Source: Prochlorococcus sp. AG-409-P03
GTDB taxonomy: Bacteria; Cyanobacteriota; Cyanobacteriia; PCC-6307; Cyanobiaceae
DNA length: 64,000 nucleotides
Assembly: GCA_003215295.1 (NCBI GenBank)
Contig: QCKN01000002.1
Location: 1 to 64,000, forward strand
Direction: 5' to 3'
Shown: one piece after another, positions 38,573 through 47,641 of the stretch
Numbering within the stretch: position 1 is the stretch's first letter
Layout of the letters: each line of letters starts with the position of its first letter
Translations under genes and position numbers: made by a program
The notes under the pieces: model-generated
Databases searched by the model: none
What the model saw: the letters and a program-made list of their open reading frames with translations, nothing else
What the model was told of the DNA's origin: nothing

Positions 38573-38599
38573 AAAAAAAAAGCCTGGCAAAAGCCAGGC
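38573..38599 (-). terminator. Rho-independent terminator after amt
   Basis: Stem GCCTGGC (38582-38588) and GCCAGGC (38593-38599) with an AAAA loop; on the minus strand it is followed directly by nine U (38581-38573 are A on the plus strand). It lies 24 bases past the amt stop and before the ispH start, separating the two genes. Confidence 0.9.
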
Positions 38600-38623
38600 C
38601 GAGAAATCAAATCTGCGCTGAAA

Positions 38624-40111
38624 TCAATTCCCAGCAGAAGCGAAGTCAGGGTATGCCTCCATACCATGCTCTCCAATGTCGAGACCAGCGATTTCTTCAT
38701 CTTCAGAGACACGGATACCTCCAAAGAAACTGCCAATAACCTTCCACGCTATCCAGCAAGTAAGAACTGTCCAAATTGCGTAGGCAGCGCACCCAACGAA
38801 CTGAACCCAGAGTTGACTAAAGCCACCTCCAGTAAACAATCCGATGCCTGCTCCAGAACCCTGAATGTCATACCCCCATAAACCTATAACTAAGGTGCCC
38901 CAAATGCCACATACACCGTGTACGGAGAAAGCTCCAACAGGGTCATCTATGCCAAATGAATCAAGAGCAGAAACCGAGTAAACGACGATTACGCCACCAA
39001 CCAAGCCTGCAACCCAAGCACCCGCCAAGGTGAGATTTCCACAACCTGCTGTAACACTAACTAAACCAGCAAGAATTCCATTAATAATCATGGTCAAATC
39101 GGGCTTCCCTGAAGTCCAAGTTGAAATAACTGTTGCCCCAATAGCACCACCAGCAGCTGCAAGTGTTGTGGTTACAGCTACATATGGAACCCACTGATCC
39201 ATTGCCAACTGGGAGCCAGGGTTGAAGCCATACCAACCAATCCAGAGGATGAGAGCTCCTAGAGTTGCAATAGACATGTTGTGTCCAGGCATTGCCTGAG
39301 CCTTGCCATTAACAAACTTGCCAATCCTCGGACCAAGCAACATCGCCCCGACTAAACCAGCCCAGGCTCCTACTGAGTGAACAATCGAAGAGCCAGCGAA
39401 ATCAATAAACTCAACATCTGAGAAGGTGTTTAACCAGCCTCCATTCCATTCCCAACTGCCAGCAACTGGATAGATAAAAGCAGTAAGAACTAAGGAGAAA
39501 ACAATGAATTCTCCAAACTTCACACGTTCAGCAACCAATCCAGAAACAATGGTTGCAGCTGTACCAGCAAATGCAGCCTGGAAAAGGAAATCAACTGTTG
39601 GGACCAAGTCACCATTAGAAATCATCTCCGCAGTAACAGATGGGTCAAAGAAAAGACCGAAGAAGCCTCCCTTACCTAGATAAAGGAAACCATCCCAAAC
39701 TGAATCCCCATACATGAACGAGTAGCCGACTATCCAATAGGCAGTTACTGCTAAAGCAAAAACAAAAAGGTTTTTAGCAAGGATGTTTACTGCGTTCTTT
39801 TGACGACACATCCCTGCTTCTACCATCGCGAAACCGGCGTTCATGAAAATCACCAGAATCGTTGCAACTAAAAGCCAGAGATTGTTAGCCAAGAAAGCCG
39901 CATTCAATTCAGGCATTTCAGCTGCATGAGCAGAAAGATTAAAAATGCCTAAACCAAACAGAGCAAGGGGAACGCAAGCCAGCCACATCAAAGAACGATG
40001 AGAGCTAAAGCCACGGATGCTACGTAGAAGAAGCATTGGCCCATCCAGAAGACTTGCCTCCTGAAGTCGAGCCGTGCGTCGCCTAGGCAGCGAATGCAGA
40101 GCAGTGGTCAT
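38624..40111 (-). CDS. amt1: Ammonium transporter
   Basis: Amt/MEP/Rh channel for ammonium uptake, the favoured nitrogen source of Prochlorococcus. The 495-residue protein has a cytoplasmic basic N terminus and a signal-like helix ending SAHAAEMPELN, then eleven helices; family marks include FMNAGFAMVEAGMCRQKN, GSSIVHSVGAWAGLVGAMLLG and the late FSVHGVCGIWGTLVIGLWG. ATG 40111 (MTTALHSLPRRRTARLQE) is chosen over 40210. Expression is expected to be under NtcA; see the half-match site upstream. Confidence 0.95.
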   Translation of the reverse strand: MTTALHSLPRRRTARLQEASLLDGPMLLLRSIRGFSSHRSLMWLACVPLALFGLGIFNLSAHAAEMPELNAAFLANNLWLLVATILVIFMNAGFAMVEAGMCRQKNAVNILAKNLFVFALAVTAYWIVGYSFMYGDSVWDGFLYLGKGGFFGLFFDPSVTAEMISNGDLVPTVDFLFQAAFAGTAATIVSGLVAERVKFGEFIVFSLVLTAFIYPVAGSWEWNGGWLNTFSDVEFIDFAGSSIVHSVGAWAGLVGAMLLGPRIGKFVNGKAQAMPGHNMSIATLGALILWIGWYGFNPGSQLAMDQWVPYVAVTTTLAAAGGAIGATVISTWTSGKPDLTMIINGILAGLVSVTAGCGNLTLAGAWVAGLVGGVIVVYSVSALDSFGIDDPVGAFSVHGVCGIWGTLVIGLWGYDIQGSGAGIGLFTGGGFSQLWVQFVGCAAYAIWTVLTCWIAWKVIGSFFGGIRVSEDEEIAGLDIGEHGMEAYPDFASAGN

Positions 40112-40465
40112 AGAAAAGTTGAAGCTGCTAAGTGAACTGGACTTCAAAGTCCTGTTCGTACTGGTACAAAATGACAGAATCTGACTAAAACCAAGTCGTC
40201 TTTGATACAAAAGTAGTCTTAGGGCATGAAATCTTTAAGTTTCTAGCTCTTTTGAATCAGGTTTCTCTCGATCCAACTACACCTCGAAGGTCATATCCAT
40301 ATTCTTATAATCATTTATCTAGCAGGTTGGTGTCTAAAGAATGAGGGTCAGAGACTGCACAAAAGAGGCAGAGAAGTCATAAACAGGAAAGGCTTTACAG
40401 TAATTTAACACTGTGATTGTCTCGCAAAAAAGAAGAAAAGTTTCCACATATATAAAAACAGCTAA
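40112..40465. other. amt upstream region
   Basis: A 354-base stretch between the sulfotransferase-like gene and amt, both transcribed leftward. The first 120 bases must hold the amt promoter. The rest is AT-rich with no credible coding frame, RNA gene or strong hairpin that I can see. Confidence 0.5.
40154..40167 (-). promoter_or_regulatory. Possible NtcA-binding site upstream of amt
   Basis: GTTCGTACTGGTAC on the plus strand fits GTN10AC and differs from the NtcA consensus GTA-N8-TAC in one base (GTT). It is 43 bases before the amt start codon. No clear TAN3T -10 box stands at the usual 22-base spacing, so this is a weak call based mainly on what is known of amt regulation in cyanobacteria. 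Confidence 0.3.
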
Positions 40466-41275
40466 TTAATCATCTAAGGGTTTAAAAATAGCAGAGAAAT
40501 CGACTTTTGGATAAAAAGACAGTAAGTCAAGTAAAGCAGAATAGGCAACTCTGTCTCGATCAAAAGCAATTGATCCCCTTCCACTTCTTCCTATATTAAA
40601 TCTAGACTCTGATTCCTTTCCTAGAATTTCTCTGACAGAGTCAATATCTAGCTTTATATCTAACTGATTTAGTAGCTTCGAGAAGGATAAAGTAGGTTCA
40701 TCGAAGAATTGATCATAGCTAAGCCAAATTAATTCATTTTCAAGTTCCTTTTCATGGGAAAGCCAACCCAAATAAAAACTTATATACCACGGGAGGTAAT
40801 GAAGCACTGTAAAATGAAGTCTAGAAAGGCCTGATTCATCAATGTTATGCAACAAATTCATATTTAAATAAGCCTGTGGTCCGTAAGTTGATTCTCGCTC
40901 CCAATGATCAATTATTGAAACCGAAACATCCATTAAATCTCTAACAAGACAAACCACATGAAGATTATACTTTTCAATCAAATGAGATGTATTCTCAGAA
41001 TATCTACAATGATGTTGTGCAACAATATTCCTCCCAGTCAACATGGAATTAAACAGGGAGACTTCTTCTATGTCCTGCTCCTTAAGACCATGATAAGGAA
41101 CAAAGCTTGTCCTTTCCCAGCCATCCATTAAGGCCAGTTTACCGCTTATATACGTCGAACCAGACTTGGGGAAGCAAGTGAGCAGAACCTGCCTCCTTCT
41201 GAACACCTTCCTGAATTGAATAATAGATTGAGTCGAGGTTAGAAAGATGCCTCGAAAAGCTTTTTTGAGTATCAA
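40466..41275 (-). CDS. Sulfotransferase-domain protein
   Basis: A 269-residue protein with the PAPS-binding 5' loop LLTCFPKSGSTYISGKLALM (about 32-51) and a 3'-phosphate region VCLVRDLMDVSVSIIDHWER near 117-136 with the expected Arg and Ser. This is the fold of carbohydrate or protein sulfotransferases. It is a single gene between amt and a small hypothetical gene, with A/T-rich codons (many ATA, TTA, AAT), and no sugar or capsule genes beside it. It looks like an accessory gene; substrate unknown. Confidence 0.82.
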   Translation of the reverse strand: MILKKAFRGIFLTSTQSIIQFRKVFRRRQVLLTCFPKSGSTYISGKLALMDGWERTSFVPYHGLKEQDIEEVSLFNSMLTGRNIVAQHHCRYSENTSHLIEKYNLHVVCLVRDLMDVSVSIIDHWERESTYGPQAYLNMNLLHNIDESGLSRLHFTVLHYLPWYISFYLGWLSHEKELENELIWLSYDQFFDEPTLSFSKLLNQLDIKLDIDSVREILGKESESRFNIGRSGRGSIAFDRDRVAYSALLDLLSFYPKVDFSAIFKPLDD

Positions 41276-41360
41276 TTGATCAGGAGAATGAATTAGGTTC
41301 TAGAGATCATTAGCTATATACTCCAAACGCTGGGATAAGACAGCTGAAGTAGAAAGTAAT

Positions 41361-41603
41361 TCACGTAAAACCCTCACTAATTGTCTCAGCGTAAAACATA
41401 AAGCCATCTGGTGTCATCATCATTTTATTCCATTCACCATCATCAGTCTTTGCAGCCACTTCTAAAACCCGTTCTTGCCCACCATTAGTAGTCCATTCTC
41501 TCACCCACCAATGATTTTCCTGGTCAAATTGGTAACCCTTGGATCTCAGAAGAGACCTAATTGCCACTTCTCTAGAGAAACCATCGTCCATTCTCAACCT
41601 CAC
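41361..41603 (-). CDS. Conserved hypothetical protein, 80 residues
   Basis: A small acidic-basic protein with the segments GFSREVAIRSLLRSKGYQFD, NHWWVREW and EWNKMMMTPDGFMFYAETI. There is no signal peptide or membrane segment. I do not recognise the family. The composition looks like a real folded protein (several Trp, regular amphipathic pattern), and it is spaced normally between sulfotransferase and sfsA on the same strand. No function is suggested. Confidence 0.7.
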   Translation of the reverse strand: MRLRMDDGFSREVAIRSLLRSKGYQFDQENHWWVREWTTNGGQERVLEVAAKTDDGEWNKMMMTPDGFMFYAETISEGFT

Positions 41604-41751
41604 TAAACCAGTAGTTGCTCAAGTACTAGCAATGAATTAAAAAGACGAAAAGTAAGCTCCTTTGCTTCAATAAAGCAAAACCAATTGAATGAGGGCTTTT
41701 ACGACTGTCTGTCATCCTCAATCAAGGACTCGAGGATAAATTGCTAATAGT

Positions 41752-42522
41752 CTAGGAATGAGAATCCCTTACTTTCTGAGATATCGGTCTTTTCTCTTCC
41801 CAAGTAATGCAATCAACATGGAAACCGAAGCAACAAGGGATCACTTCTACGCCTGACTTCAAAGCCAATCGAAAAAGCTTGCCATAAGTTGGATCCGCGC
41901 TATCACCAGGCGCAAAAGCCTTTACATCACTTCGACCAATACAAGGCACAAGAATAGCTCTTGCCTCAGGTAGCACTCCTATCATCTCCCTTAAATGCTT
42001 CTGACCACGTTCAGTAACCGTGTCAGGGAAAAGCGCAAGATCAGATTCAGTCCAAGTTGTATTTTTTACCTCTAGGTAAATAGACCTGCAATCCGGAGCA
42101 TTCTCCTTAGGAGTAAGTAAAAAATCTATGCGACTTCTCTTATTTAGTCCATAAGCCACTTCTCCTTTAATTAAAGCAATAGATCCAAGCTCATCGTTTA
42201 AGCAACCAGCTTCAATAGCAGAACGAACAATTCTGTTCGACAAAGAAGTATTTATCCCAACCCATGAATAAGAGCCATTTTCCCCTGGCACTTCTGCCTG
42301 ATCCCAAGACCATAACAATTTGCGCGTAGGTGAAGGTACATATCTAACTCTGACGCGGCCTCCTGGATACAAAACACCAGTCATCGGCCCAGTATTAGCA
42401 CAATGAGCAGTGATGATTTCACCGCTTTTGAGTTCAACATCTGCAAGAAAGCGCTTATATCGCTTCAATAAGACTCCTTCTTGAAGGGGCTCATCAAAAG
42501 TAAGGATTGGCTGTCCAGGCAT
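41752..42522 (-). CDS. sfsA: Sugar fermentation stimulation protein SfsA
   Basis: SfsA-family protein of 256 residues. It has the N-terminal OB-like part (LKRYKRFLADVEL, then ITAHCANTGPMTGVLYPGG) and the nuclease-like core with SRIDFLLT, YLEVKNTTW and FPDTVTERGQKHLREM, where the Asp, Glu and Lys match the PD-(D/E)xK pattern. The biological role is not settled: DNA binding and a maltose-metabolism link were reported in E. coli. It is divergent from murJ. Confidence 0.94.
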   Translation of the reverse strand: MPGQPILTFDEPLQEGVLLKRYKRFLADVELKSGEIITAHCANTGPMTGVLYPGGRVRVRYVPSPTRKLLWSWDQAEVPGENGSYSWVGINTSLSNRIVRSAIEAGCLNDELGSIALIKGEVAYGLNKRSRIDFLLTPKENAPDCRSIYLEVKNTTWTESDLALFPDTVTERGQKHLREMIGVLPEARAILVPCIGRSDVKAFAPGDSADPTYGKLFRLALKSGVEVIPCCFGFHVDCITWEEKRPISQKVRDSHS

Positions 42523-42601
42523 TAAGGCTCCCTAACTCGTGCCATAGCGCCTTGGAATCACGCAATACCCCCTATGAAGTAAATGGATCACCAAGACAAA
42601 A

Positions 42602-44209
42602 ATGACTAAGTCTCTCAAGAGTATTTCAATAGTTGTGATCCTGGGAACCCTCATAAGCAAAGCAGGGGGTTTAGCAAGACAACTCGTGATTGCTGGAGCT
42701 TTTGGCGTAGGAGCGGCTTACGACGCATACAACTATGCATATGTAATACCTGGTTTCTTTTTAATTCTTCTAGGTGGGATCAATGGGCCTTTCCATAATG
42801 CAATGGTCAGTAGTCTGACTGGGAAAGACGAAAGAGAAAGCTCATATATTTTAAGTGCCATCAACACAATGGTGACGTCAGCATTACTTCTGCTCACTGC
42901 AATCCTTGTAGTAGGAGCCGAGCAACTAATCCATCTCGTTGGCCCTGCTCTAAGCCCTGAGATCCACGACATTGCCGTCTTACAACTTAAGATAATGGCA
43001 CCATTAGCCGTCTTTTCAGGGCTAATAGGTCTTGGATTTGGGGCCCTAAATGCAAATAATGAGTTCCTAATTCCATCAATATCACCAGTTTTATCAAGCA
43101 TAGTTTTAATTAGTTTTGTGGGTTCCTTTTGGCTAATCAAAGATGGAATCAATGAGTCAATAGACACTCAATTGGCAGGTGGGATTATTCTTGCAGTGGC
43201 AACATTAATTGGAGCATTTTCTCAATGGATTGTTCAAATTCCCTCTCTAGTTAGCAAGGGATTATTTAAAATAAAGTTTATATGGGATTTAGGCAATCAA
43301 GGCATAAAGGATGTTTGGAAGATCATTATTCCCGCCACATTTTCATCTGGCATGTTACAAATAAATGTTTTCATTGACCTTTTCTTCGCATCTAGTCTTG
43401 TCGGTGCCGCAGCTGGACTGAGTTACGCAAATTTCCTTGTTCAAACCCCTTTAGGTTTGATCTCAAATGCATTGATAATTCCATTACTGCCAGTTTTCGC
43501 AAAACTTTCTCGAGCCGGCGATCAAAAAAACCTAATAAAACGTCTTAAACAGGGTTTAATGCTGTCATCAGCAAGCATGATTGCTATAGGAGCAATCTTT
43601 ATAACTCTGGGCGAACCAATAGTTGAGCTGATATATGCACGTGGAGCCTTTGACAAGAACGCTGTAAATCTAGTCTCAGGGTTATTAATTGCTTATGGTA
43701 TTGGAATGCCTTTATACCTTGCGAGAGATCTTCTAGTTCGTGTTTTCTATGCACTTGGTGATGGGCAAACCCCTTTTCGGCTATCCACTGCTGGGATAGG
43801 ACTCAACGCATTGTTTGATTGGTTTCTTATAGGTGGACCTAGCCCATGGGGTAACCAATTGCCATTTAATTTCGGTGCTCCTGGTCTTGTAATAGCTACT
43901 GTTGCCGTCAACTTCATAACCTGCGGTGCACTGATATTTACGTTGAACATTCGACTAAATGGGTTACCTATTAAAAGTTGGTGTTTTGATGGGGTAAAGC
44001 TATTAATCGCAGGTTCAATTGCAGGGGCAATTTCTTGGACTGTTGGAACAGTAATTCATTGGCCAAATGATTTAATTGGGGAGCTATCACGAGTTGTCTT
44101 TTCATCTTCAGCAAGTCTTTTAAGTTTTGGAATAACTGGGAACCTACTCAAAATCAAAGAAATTCAAGAGCTGTCAATATTAATTCGAAAGAAGCTTAGT
44201 CCTCCTTAA
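42602..44209 (+). CDS. murJ: Lipid II flippase MurJ (MviN family)
   Basis: Flips peptidoglycan precursor lipid II across the plasma membrane. The 535-residue protein is almost wholly hydrophobic, about 14 helices, with the MurJ signature near the N terminus (SKAGGLARQLVIAGAFGVG, AYDAYNYAYVIPGFF) and the central VELIYARGAFD with GMPLYLARDLLVRVFYALGD. Its 3' end overlaps a convergent small gene by 14 bases. Confidence 0.95.
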   Translation: MTKSLKSISIVVILGTLISKAGGLARQLVIAGAFGVGAAYDAYNYAYVIPGFFLILLGGINGPFHNAMVSSLTGKDERESSYILSAINTMVTSALLLLTAILVVGAEQLIHLVGPALSPEIHDIAVLQLKIMAPLAVFSGLIGLGFGALNANNEFLIPSISPVLSSIVLISFVGSFWLIKDGINESIDTQLAGGIILAVATLIGAFSQWIVQIPSLVSKGLFKIKFIWDLGNQGIKDVWKIIIPATFSSGMLQINVFIDLFFASSLVGAAAGLSYANFLVQTPLGLISNALIIPLLPVFAKLSRAGDQKNLIKRLKQGLMLSSASMIAIGAIFITLGEPIVELIYARGAFDKNAVNLVSGLLIAYGIGMPLYLARDLLVRVFYALGDGQTPFRLSTAGIGLNALFDWFLIGGPSPWGNQLPFNFGAPGLVIATVAVNFITCGALIFTLNIRLNGLPIKSWCFDGVKLLIAGSIAGAISWTVGTVIHWPNDLIGELSRVVFSSSASLLSFGITGNLLKIKEIQELSILIRKKLSPP

Positions 44210-44459
44210 GTTCCACATCTCTCTGCGCTCGCACATTCAGAGGTAAATCCAAGTGATTAGCCTCTGAGAACTGTGGTCCTTGAACCGACAGAATTCGAGC
44301 TTCAATACCAAATTCTTGAAAAGCAGTTTCCATCTGTTGAATTAAAGCTTTCTCCACCTGCTCTTCTGCATCAACGACCTTGCCAATCAGCCTCTCTCCT
44401 ACAGGGCCAATCCTCTTTTTCATCACCTCACGCGCATTAGTTACCTGAATAATCAGCAC
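44196..44459 (-). CDS. Conserved hypothetical protein, 87 residues
   Basis: Small soluble protein beginning LIIQVTNAREVMKKRIGPVG, with a central predicted helix (DAEEQVEKALIQQMETAFQ) and a C-terminal strand region (EARILSVQGPQ). I do not recognise a named function. It lies 24 bases after the DUF3181-like gene on the same strand, so the two are likely co-transcribed. The 14-base overlap with the murJ stop is convergent. Confidence 0.75.
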   Translation of the reverse strand: MLIIQVTNAREVMKKRIGPVGERLIGKVVDAEEQVEKALIQQMETAFQEFGIEARILSVQGPQFSEANHLDLPLNVRAQRDVELKED

Positions 44460-44483
44460 GCCATCTCCCTCATAAGAGCAACC

Positions 44484-44774
44484 CTATCTGCAATAGGAAT
44501 CCAAGATATCTTCCAAATCATAAATCTGTCCGGAAGGCATCAATCTTGCAAGTGGTAATCGAGTCGTTCCTCCAGCTAATTCCACCTGAACTGATTCCAG
44601 TGCCTTCCTAGCTGCAACACTCACACCTTGATCAAGATACGCATTGCATTCAAGAGCCAGGTTTTCAGCCAACCCAGCATCACCTAAATACAGATGCCAA
44701 CTTGCTACTTGGATGTAAAGCCGATCAGCTATTAAACCTTTTAGGTCTTGCAATTCAGCAGCATCAAGGGTCAT
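44484..44774 (-). CDS. DUF3181-like conserved cyanobacterial protein
   Basis: A 96-residue acidic, helical protein with LKGLIADRLYIQVASWHLYL near the N terminus and ending PLARLMPSGQIYDLEDILDS. This resembles the cyanobacteria-restricted DUF3181 family of unknown function. It is the first gene of a two-gene unit with the 87-residue protein downstream. No signal peptide or membrane helix is seen. Confidence 0.72.
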   Translation of the reverse strand: MTLDAAELQDLKGLIADRLYIQVASWHLYLGDAGLAENLALECNAYLDQGVSVAARKALESVQVELAGGTTRLPLARLMPSGQIYDLEDILDSYCR

Positions 44775-44864
44775 AAGATTGTTCGCGACGTCCTTAATTC
44801 TGACGTCAATGAAAAGTGTTAGTTGACGAAGTCCCCCTTAATGGAGTGTTATTGACTCAGACAA

Positions 44865-44938
44865 GCGCCTGTAGCTCAGCGGATTAGAGCATCTGACTAC
44901 GGATCAGAGGGTCGGGAGTTCGAATCTCTCCAGGCGCG
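44865..44938 (+). tRNA. trnR: tRNA-Arg (ACG)
   Basis: A 74-base cloverleaf: acceptor GCGCCTG / CAGGCGC, D-arm GCTC...GAGC, anticodon arm TCTGA-CTACGGA-TCAGA (anticodon ACG, read as ICG), variable loop GGGTC, T-arm GGGAG-TTCGAAT-CTCTC and discriminator G. CCA is not encoded. It lies 114 bases before glyA on the same strand. Confidence 0.96.
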
Positions 44939-45052
44939 CTTTCTCATCTAATCAAGGAAATTCTTACCTGCCCTAAATGAAATGCAGAATTTGAGAATTC
45001 CATCTGCATGGTCTCCGAATGCCTACGATTCAAAAGCTTCTAGTAAATTCAA

Positions 45053-46327
45053 ATGAAGGATCAGTCCATGCTCCCGATTAAAGCTGCTCTTTCGGAAGCA
45101 GATCCAGCGATAGCCAAGCTAATTGAGAAAGAAAAAAACCGTCAGGAAAACCATCTTGAACTAATAGCAAGTGAAAATTTCGCTTCCCTAGCAGTTATGG
45201 AAGCTCAAGGTTCTGTCCTGACCAACAAATATGCAGAGGGTCTACCAAAGAAGCGTTACTACGGAGGTTGTGAATACATCGATGAGATAGAAGCACTCGC
45301 CATAGAAAGAGCAAAGCTACTGTTCAATGCTGAGTGGGCCAATGTTCAGCCACATAGTGGTGCTCAAGCCAATTTCGCTGTTTTTCTTGCGCTTCTGCAA
45401 CCTGGCGAGACCATCATGGGCATGGATCTTTCTCATGGTGGTCACCTCACTCACGGATCACCCGTAAACGTCAGCGGTAAATGGTTCAAGGTCGTTCAAT
45501 ATCAAGTCAATCCAGAAACACAAGAGCTCGATATGGAGTCGATACGTCAGCAGGCTTTGACGCATCGACCTAAGTTAATTATTTGTGGTTATTCAGCCTA
45601 TCCTCGTGCAATCGACTTCAAAGCATTTCGTGCTATTGCAGATGAAGTAGGTGCTTATCTGCTAGCAGACATCGCCCATATAGCTGGATTAGTTGCTACA
45701 GGAGTTCACCAAAGTCCTATTCCATATTGTGATGTCGTTACAACTACAACTCACAAAACATTAAGGGGGCCAAGAGGTGGATTAATCCTCTGTAGAGATA
45801 AAGACTTCGGGCTCCAATTCAACAAAGCTGTATTCCCTGGGACTCAAGGAGGGCCTCTTGAGCATGTAATAGCAGGAAAAGCTGTGGCTTTTCAAGAAGC
45901 CCTCAAACCAAACTTCCGTACTTACTGTCTTTCAGTGGTGGAAAACGCAAAAGCTTTGGCAAGAAGGATTCAGGAACAAGGAATTGCTGTTGTCAGCGGA
46001 GGTACTGACAACCACATAGTTCTGTTAGATCTAAGAAGCATTGGCATGACGGGCAAAGTTGCTGATCTTCTGCTTAGTGAAGTAAACATTACGGCTAACA
46101 AAAATACTGTTCCCTTTGATCCAGAGTCGCCCTTTGTGACTAGTGGCCTAAGGCTCGGAACAGCAGCACTAACAACTCGTGGATTTACGGAACAGTCCTT
46201 CCATAAAATTGCTGATGTAATAGCCGAGAGATTACTGAATCCAGAAGACAAAAGAATTCAAGAAAATTGCAAGGAAGAAGTAAGCCGGCTTTGCTCAACA
46301 TTTCCGCTATATAAAGGCACGCATTAG
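45053..46327 (+). CDS. glyA: Serine hydroxymethyltransferase
   Basis: PLP enzyme interconverting serine and glycine with tetrahydrofolate. The 424-residue protein has [18 protein letters not shown], the [20 protein letters not shown] substrate loop and the PLP lysine in [17 protein letters not shown] near 220-235. It is the first gene of a run glyA-cinA-leuC-leuD, all on the plus strand with short gaps. ATG 45053 is used; ATG 45068 is also possible. Confidence 0.97.
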   Translation: MKDQSMLPIKAALSEADPAIAKLIEKEKNRQENHLELIASENFASLAVMEAQGSVLTNKYAEGLPKKRYYGGCEYIDEIEALAIERAKLLFNAEWANVQPHSGAQANFAVFLALLQPGETIMGMDLSHGGHLTHGSPVNVSGKWFKVVQYQVNPETQELDMESIRQQALTHRPKLIICGYSAYPRAIDFKAFRAIADEVGAYLLADIAHIAGLVATGVHQSPIPYCDVVTTTTHKTLRGPRGGLILCRDKDFGLQFNKAVFPGTQGGPLEHVIAGKAVAFQEALKPNFRTYCLSVVENAKALARRIQEQGIAVVSGGTDNHIVLLDLRSIGMTGKVADLLLSEVNITANKNTVPFDPESPFVTSGLRLGTAALTTRGFTEQSFHKIADVIAERLLNPEDKRIQENCKEEVSRLCSTFPLYKGTH

Positions 46328-46334
46328 TTATCTA

Positions 46335-47609
46335 TTGGAAAATTTTTCTAGAGACAAAAATGTTGTTGAAATCCTTTGTATAGGAACCGAACTACTTCTA
46401 GGCAACATTCTCAACAGCAATGCACGCTGGTTAGCCGAAGAGCTAGCTGCGCTTGGAACCCCTCACTATCTTCAAGTAGTGGTAGGAGACAATTCACTGC
46501 GCGTGATTGAAGCTGTTAAAGAAGCTTCCAAGCGCAGCAGGATCCTAATTACCACAGGTGGGCTCGGCCCAACTCCTGACGATCTCACAACAGAAGCAAT
46601 CGCAAAAGCATTCAATACACCCCTACAAGAGCGGCGAGAACTATTGGTGGATATTGAATCGAAAGTAAATCTTATCGGTGAACATTCAGTTTTAAGCAAT
46701 CGCAAACAAGCACTTCTTCCTCTTGGAGCAAATATCCTTCCAAACCCAACAGGCACAGCTGCAGGAATGGTCTGGAGTCCTCAACCTGATTTCACAATAA
46801 TGACATTCCCAGGGGTGCCATCCGAACTCAAAGAAATGTGGGCCCAATCAGCTTTGCCATGGCTTAAAAAAAATCTCGAGATATCCCATACTTTCTTAAG
46901 TAAAACCTTAAGGTTTACAGGAATTGGGGAAGCAACACTTTCGGAAGACATCAAAGATCTCCTTAGCTACAAAAACCCCACTCTCGCTCCATATGCAGGC
47001 ATTGGAGAAGTGAAAATAAGGATAACGGCTAGAGCAAGGACTATTAAAGAAGCAGAAACACTAATAGAGCCTATAGAAAATGAATTACACCTAAGAACTG
47101 GGCTGAAACTTTATGCATCAAATGAAGAAAATTTAGCTTCAGTTCTATTGGGAATTTTGCGGCATAGGAACCAGACGCTATCAGTCGCTGAATCATGCAC
47201 AGGTGGAGCTCTAGGCGCCGAACTCACGAAAGTGTCAGGCGCATCAGATGTCTTTATTGGAGGTGTAGTTGCTTACAGCAATTCAATAAAGGAAAACCTA
47301 TTAGGTGTATCTCAAAAGCTCCTACAAAAACATGGTGCTGTTTCGAAGGAAGTTGCAGAAGCAATGGCACTAGGAGTACGCAAAGAATTCGAAACAGATT
47401 GGTCAATTGCCATTACGGGGCTTGCTGGGCCAGGAGGAGGCTCTGAGACTAAGCCAGTCGGCTTGGTCCATATAGCGATTGCTGGGCCAAACTTCTGCAA
47501 CTCCAGAGCTGAAATTTTTCCTCCTAGTAAAGGACGAATCTATGTTCAAACATTGAGTGTTATTAGAGGCCTTGATCGGCTACGTTTATTACTACTAGCA
47601 AAGAGCTAA
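46335..47609 (+). CDS. cinA: CinA-like protein (MoaB-type domain + nicotinamide-nucleotide amidase domain)
   Basis: Two-domain protein of 424 residues. The N-terminal molybdopterin-binding-like domain shows ILCIGTELLLGNILNSNARW and TTGGLGPTPDDLTTEAIAKA; the C-terminal PncC-type domain shows VAESCTGGALGAELTKVSGA and ITGLAGPGGGSETKPVGLVH. The family removes or recycles damaged pyridine nucleotides. The start is a TTG 7 bases after the glyA stop; no ATG is available close by. Confidence 0.93.
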   Translation: MENFSRDKNVVEILCIGTELLLGNILNSNARWLAEELAALGTPHYLQVVVGDNSLRVIEAVKEASKRSRILITTGGLGPTPDDLTTEAIAKAFNTPLQERRELLVDIESKVNLIGEHSVLSNRKQALLPLGANILPNPTGTAAGMVWSPQPDFTIMTFPGVPSELKEMWAQSALPWLKKNLEISHTFLSKTLRFTGIGEATLSEDIKDLLSYKNPTLAPYAGIGEVKIRITARARTIKEAETLIEPIENELHLRTGLKLYASNEENLASVLLGILRHRNQTLSVAESCTGGALGAELTKVSGASDVFIGGVVAYSNSIKENLLGVSQKLLQKHGAVSKEVAEAMALGVRKEFETDWSIAITGLAGPGGGSETKPVGLVHIAIAGPNFCNSRAEIFPPSKGRIYVQTLSVIRGLDRLRLLLLAKS

Positions 47610-47641
47610 TTTCTTCTTATAACGGCTACTGCAAATAAACA

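Noticed and set aside
40197-40210. Second NtcA-like half-match (GTA-N8-GAC on the minus strand) upstream of amt
   Set aside because: One mismatch in a short motif is common in AT-rich DNA and no -10 box stands at the right distance.
41659-41680. Small hairpin in the sfsA / small hypothetical gap
   Set aside because: A 7-bp AT-rich stem (TTTGCTT with AAGCAAA) with no U-run; too weak to call a terminator.
45053-46327. Possible glycine riboswitch before glyA
   Set aside because: The 114 bases between tRNA-Arg and glyA show no tandem aptamer-like structure.
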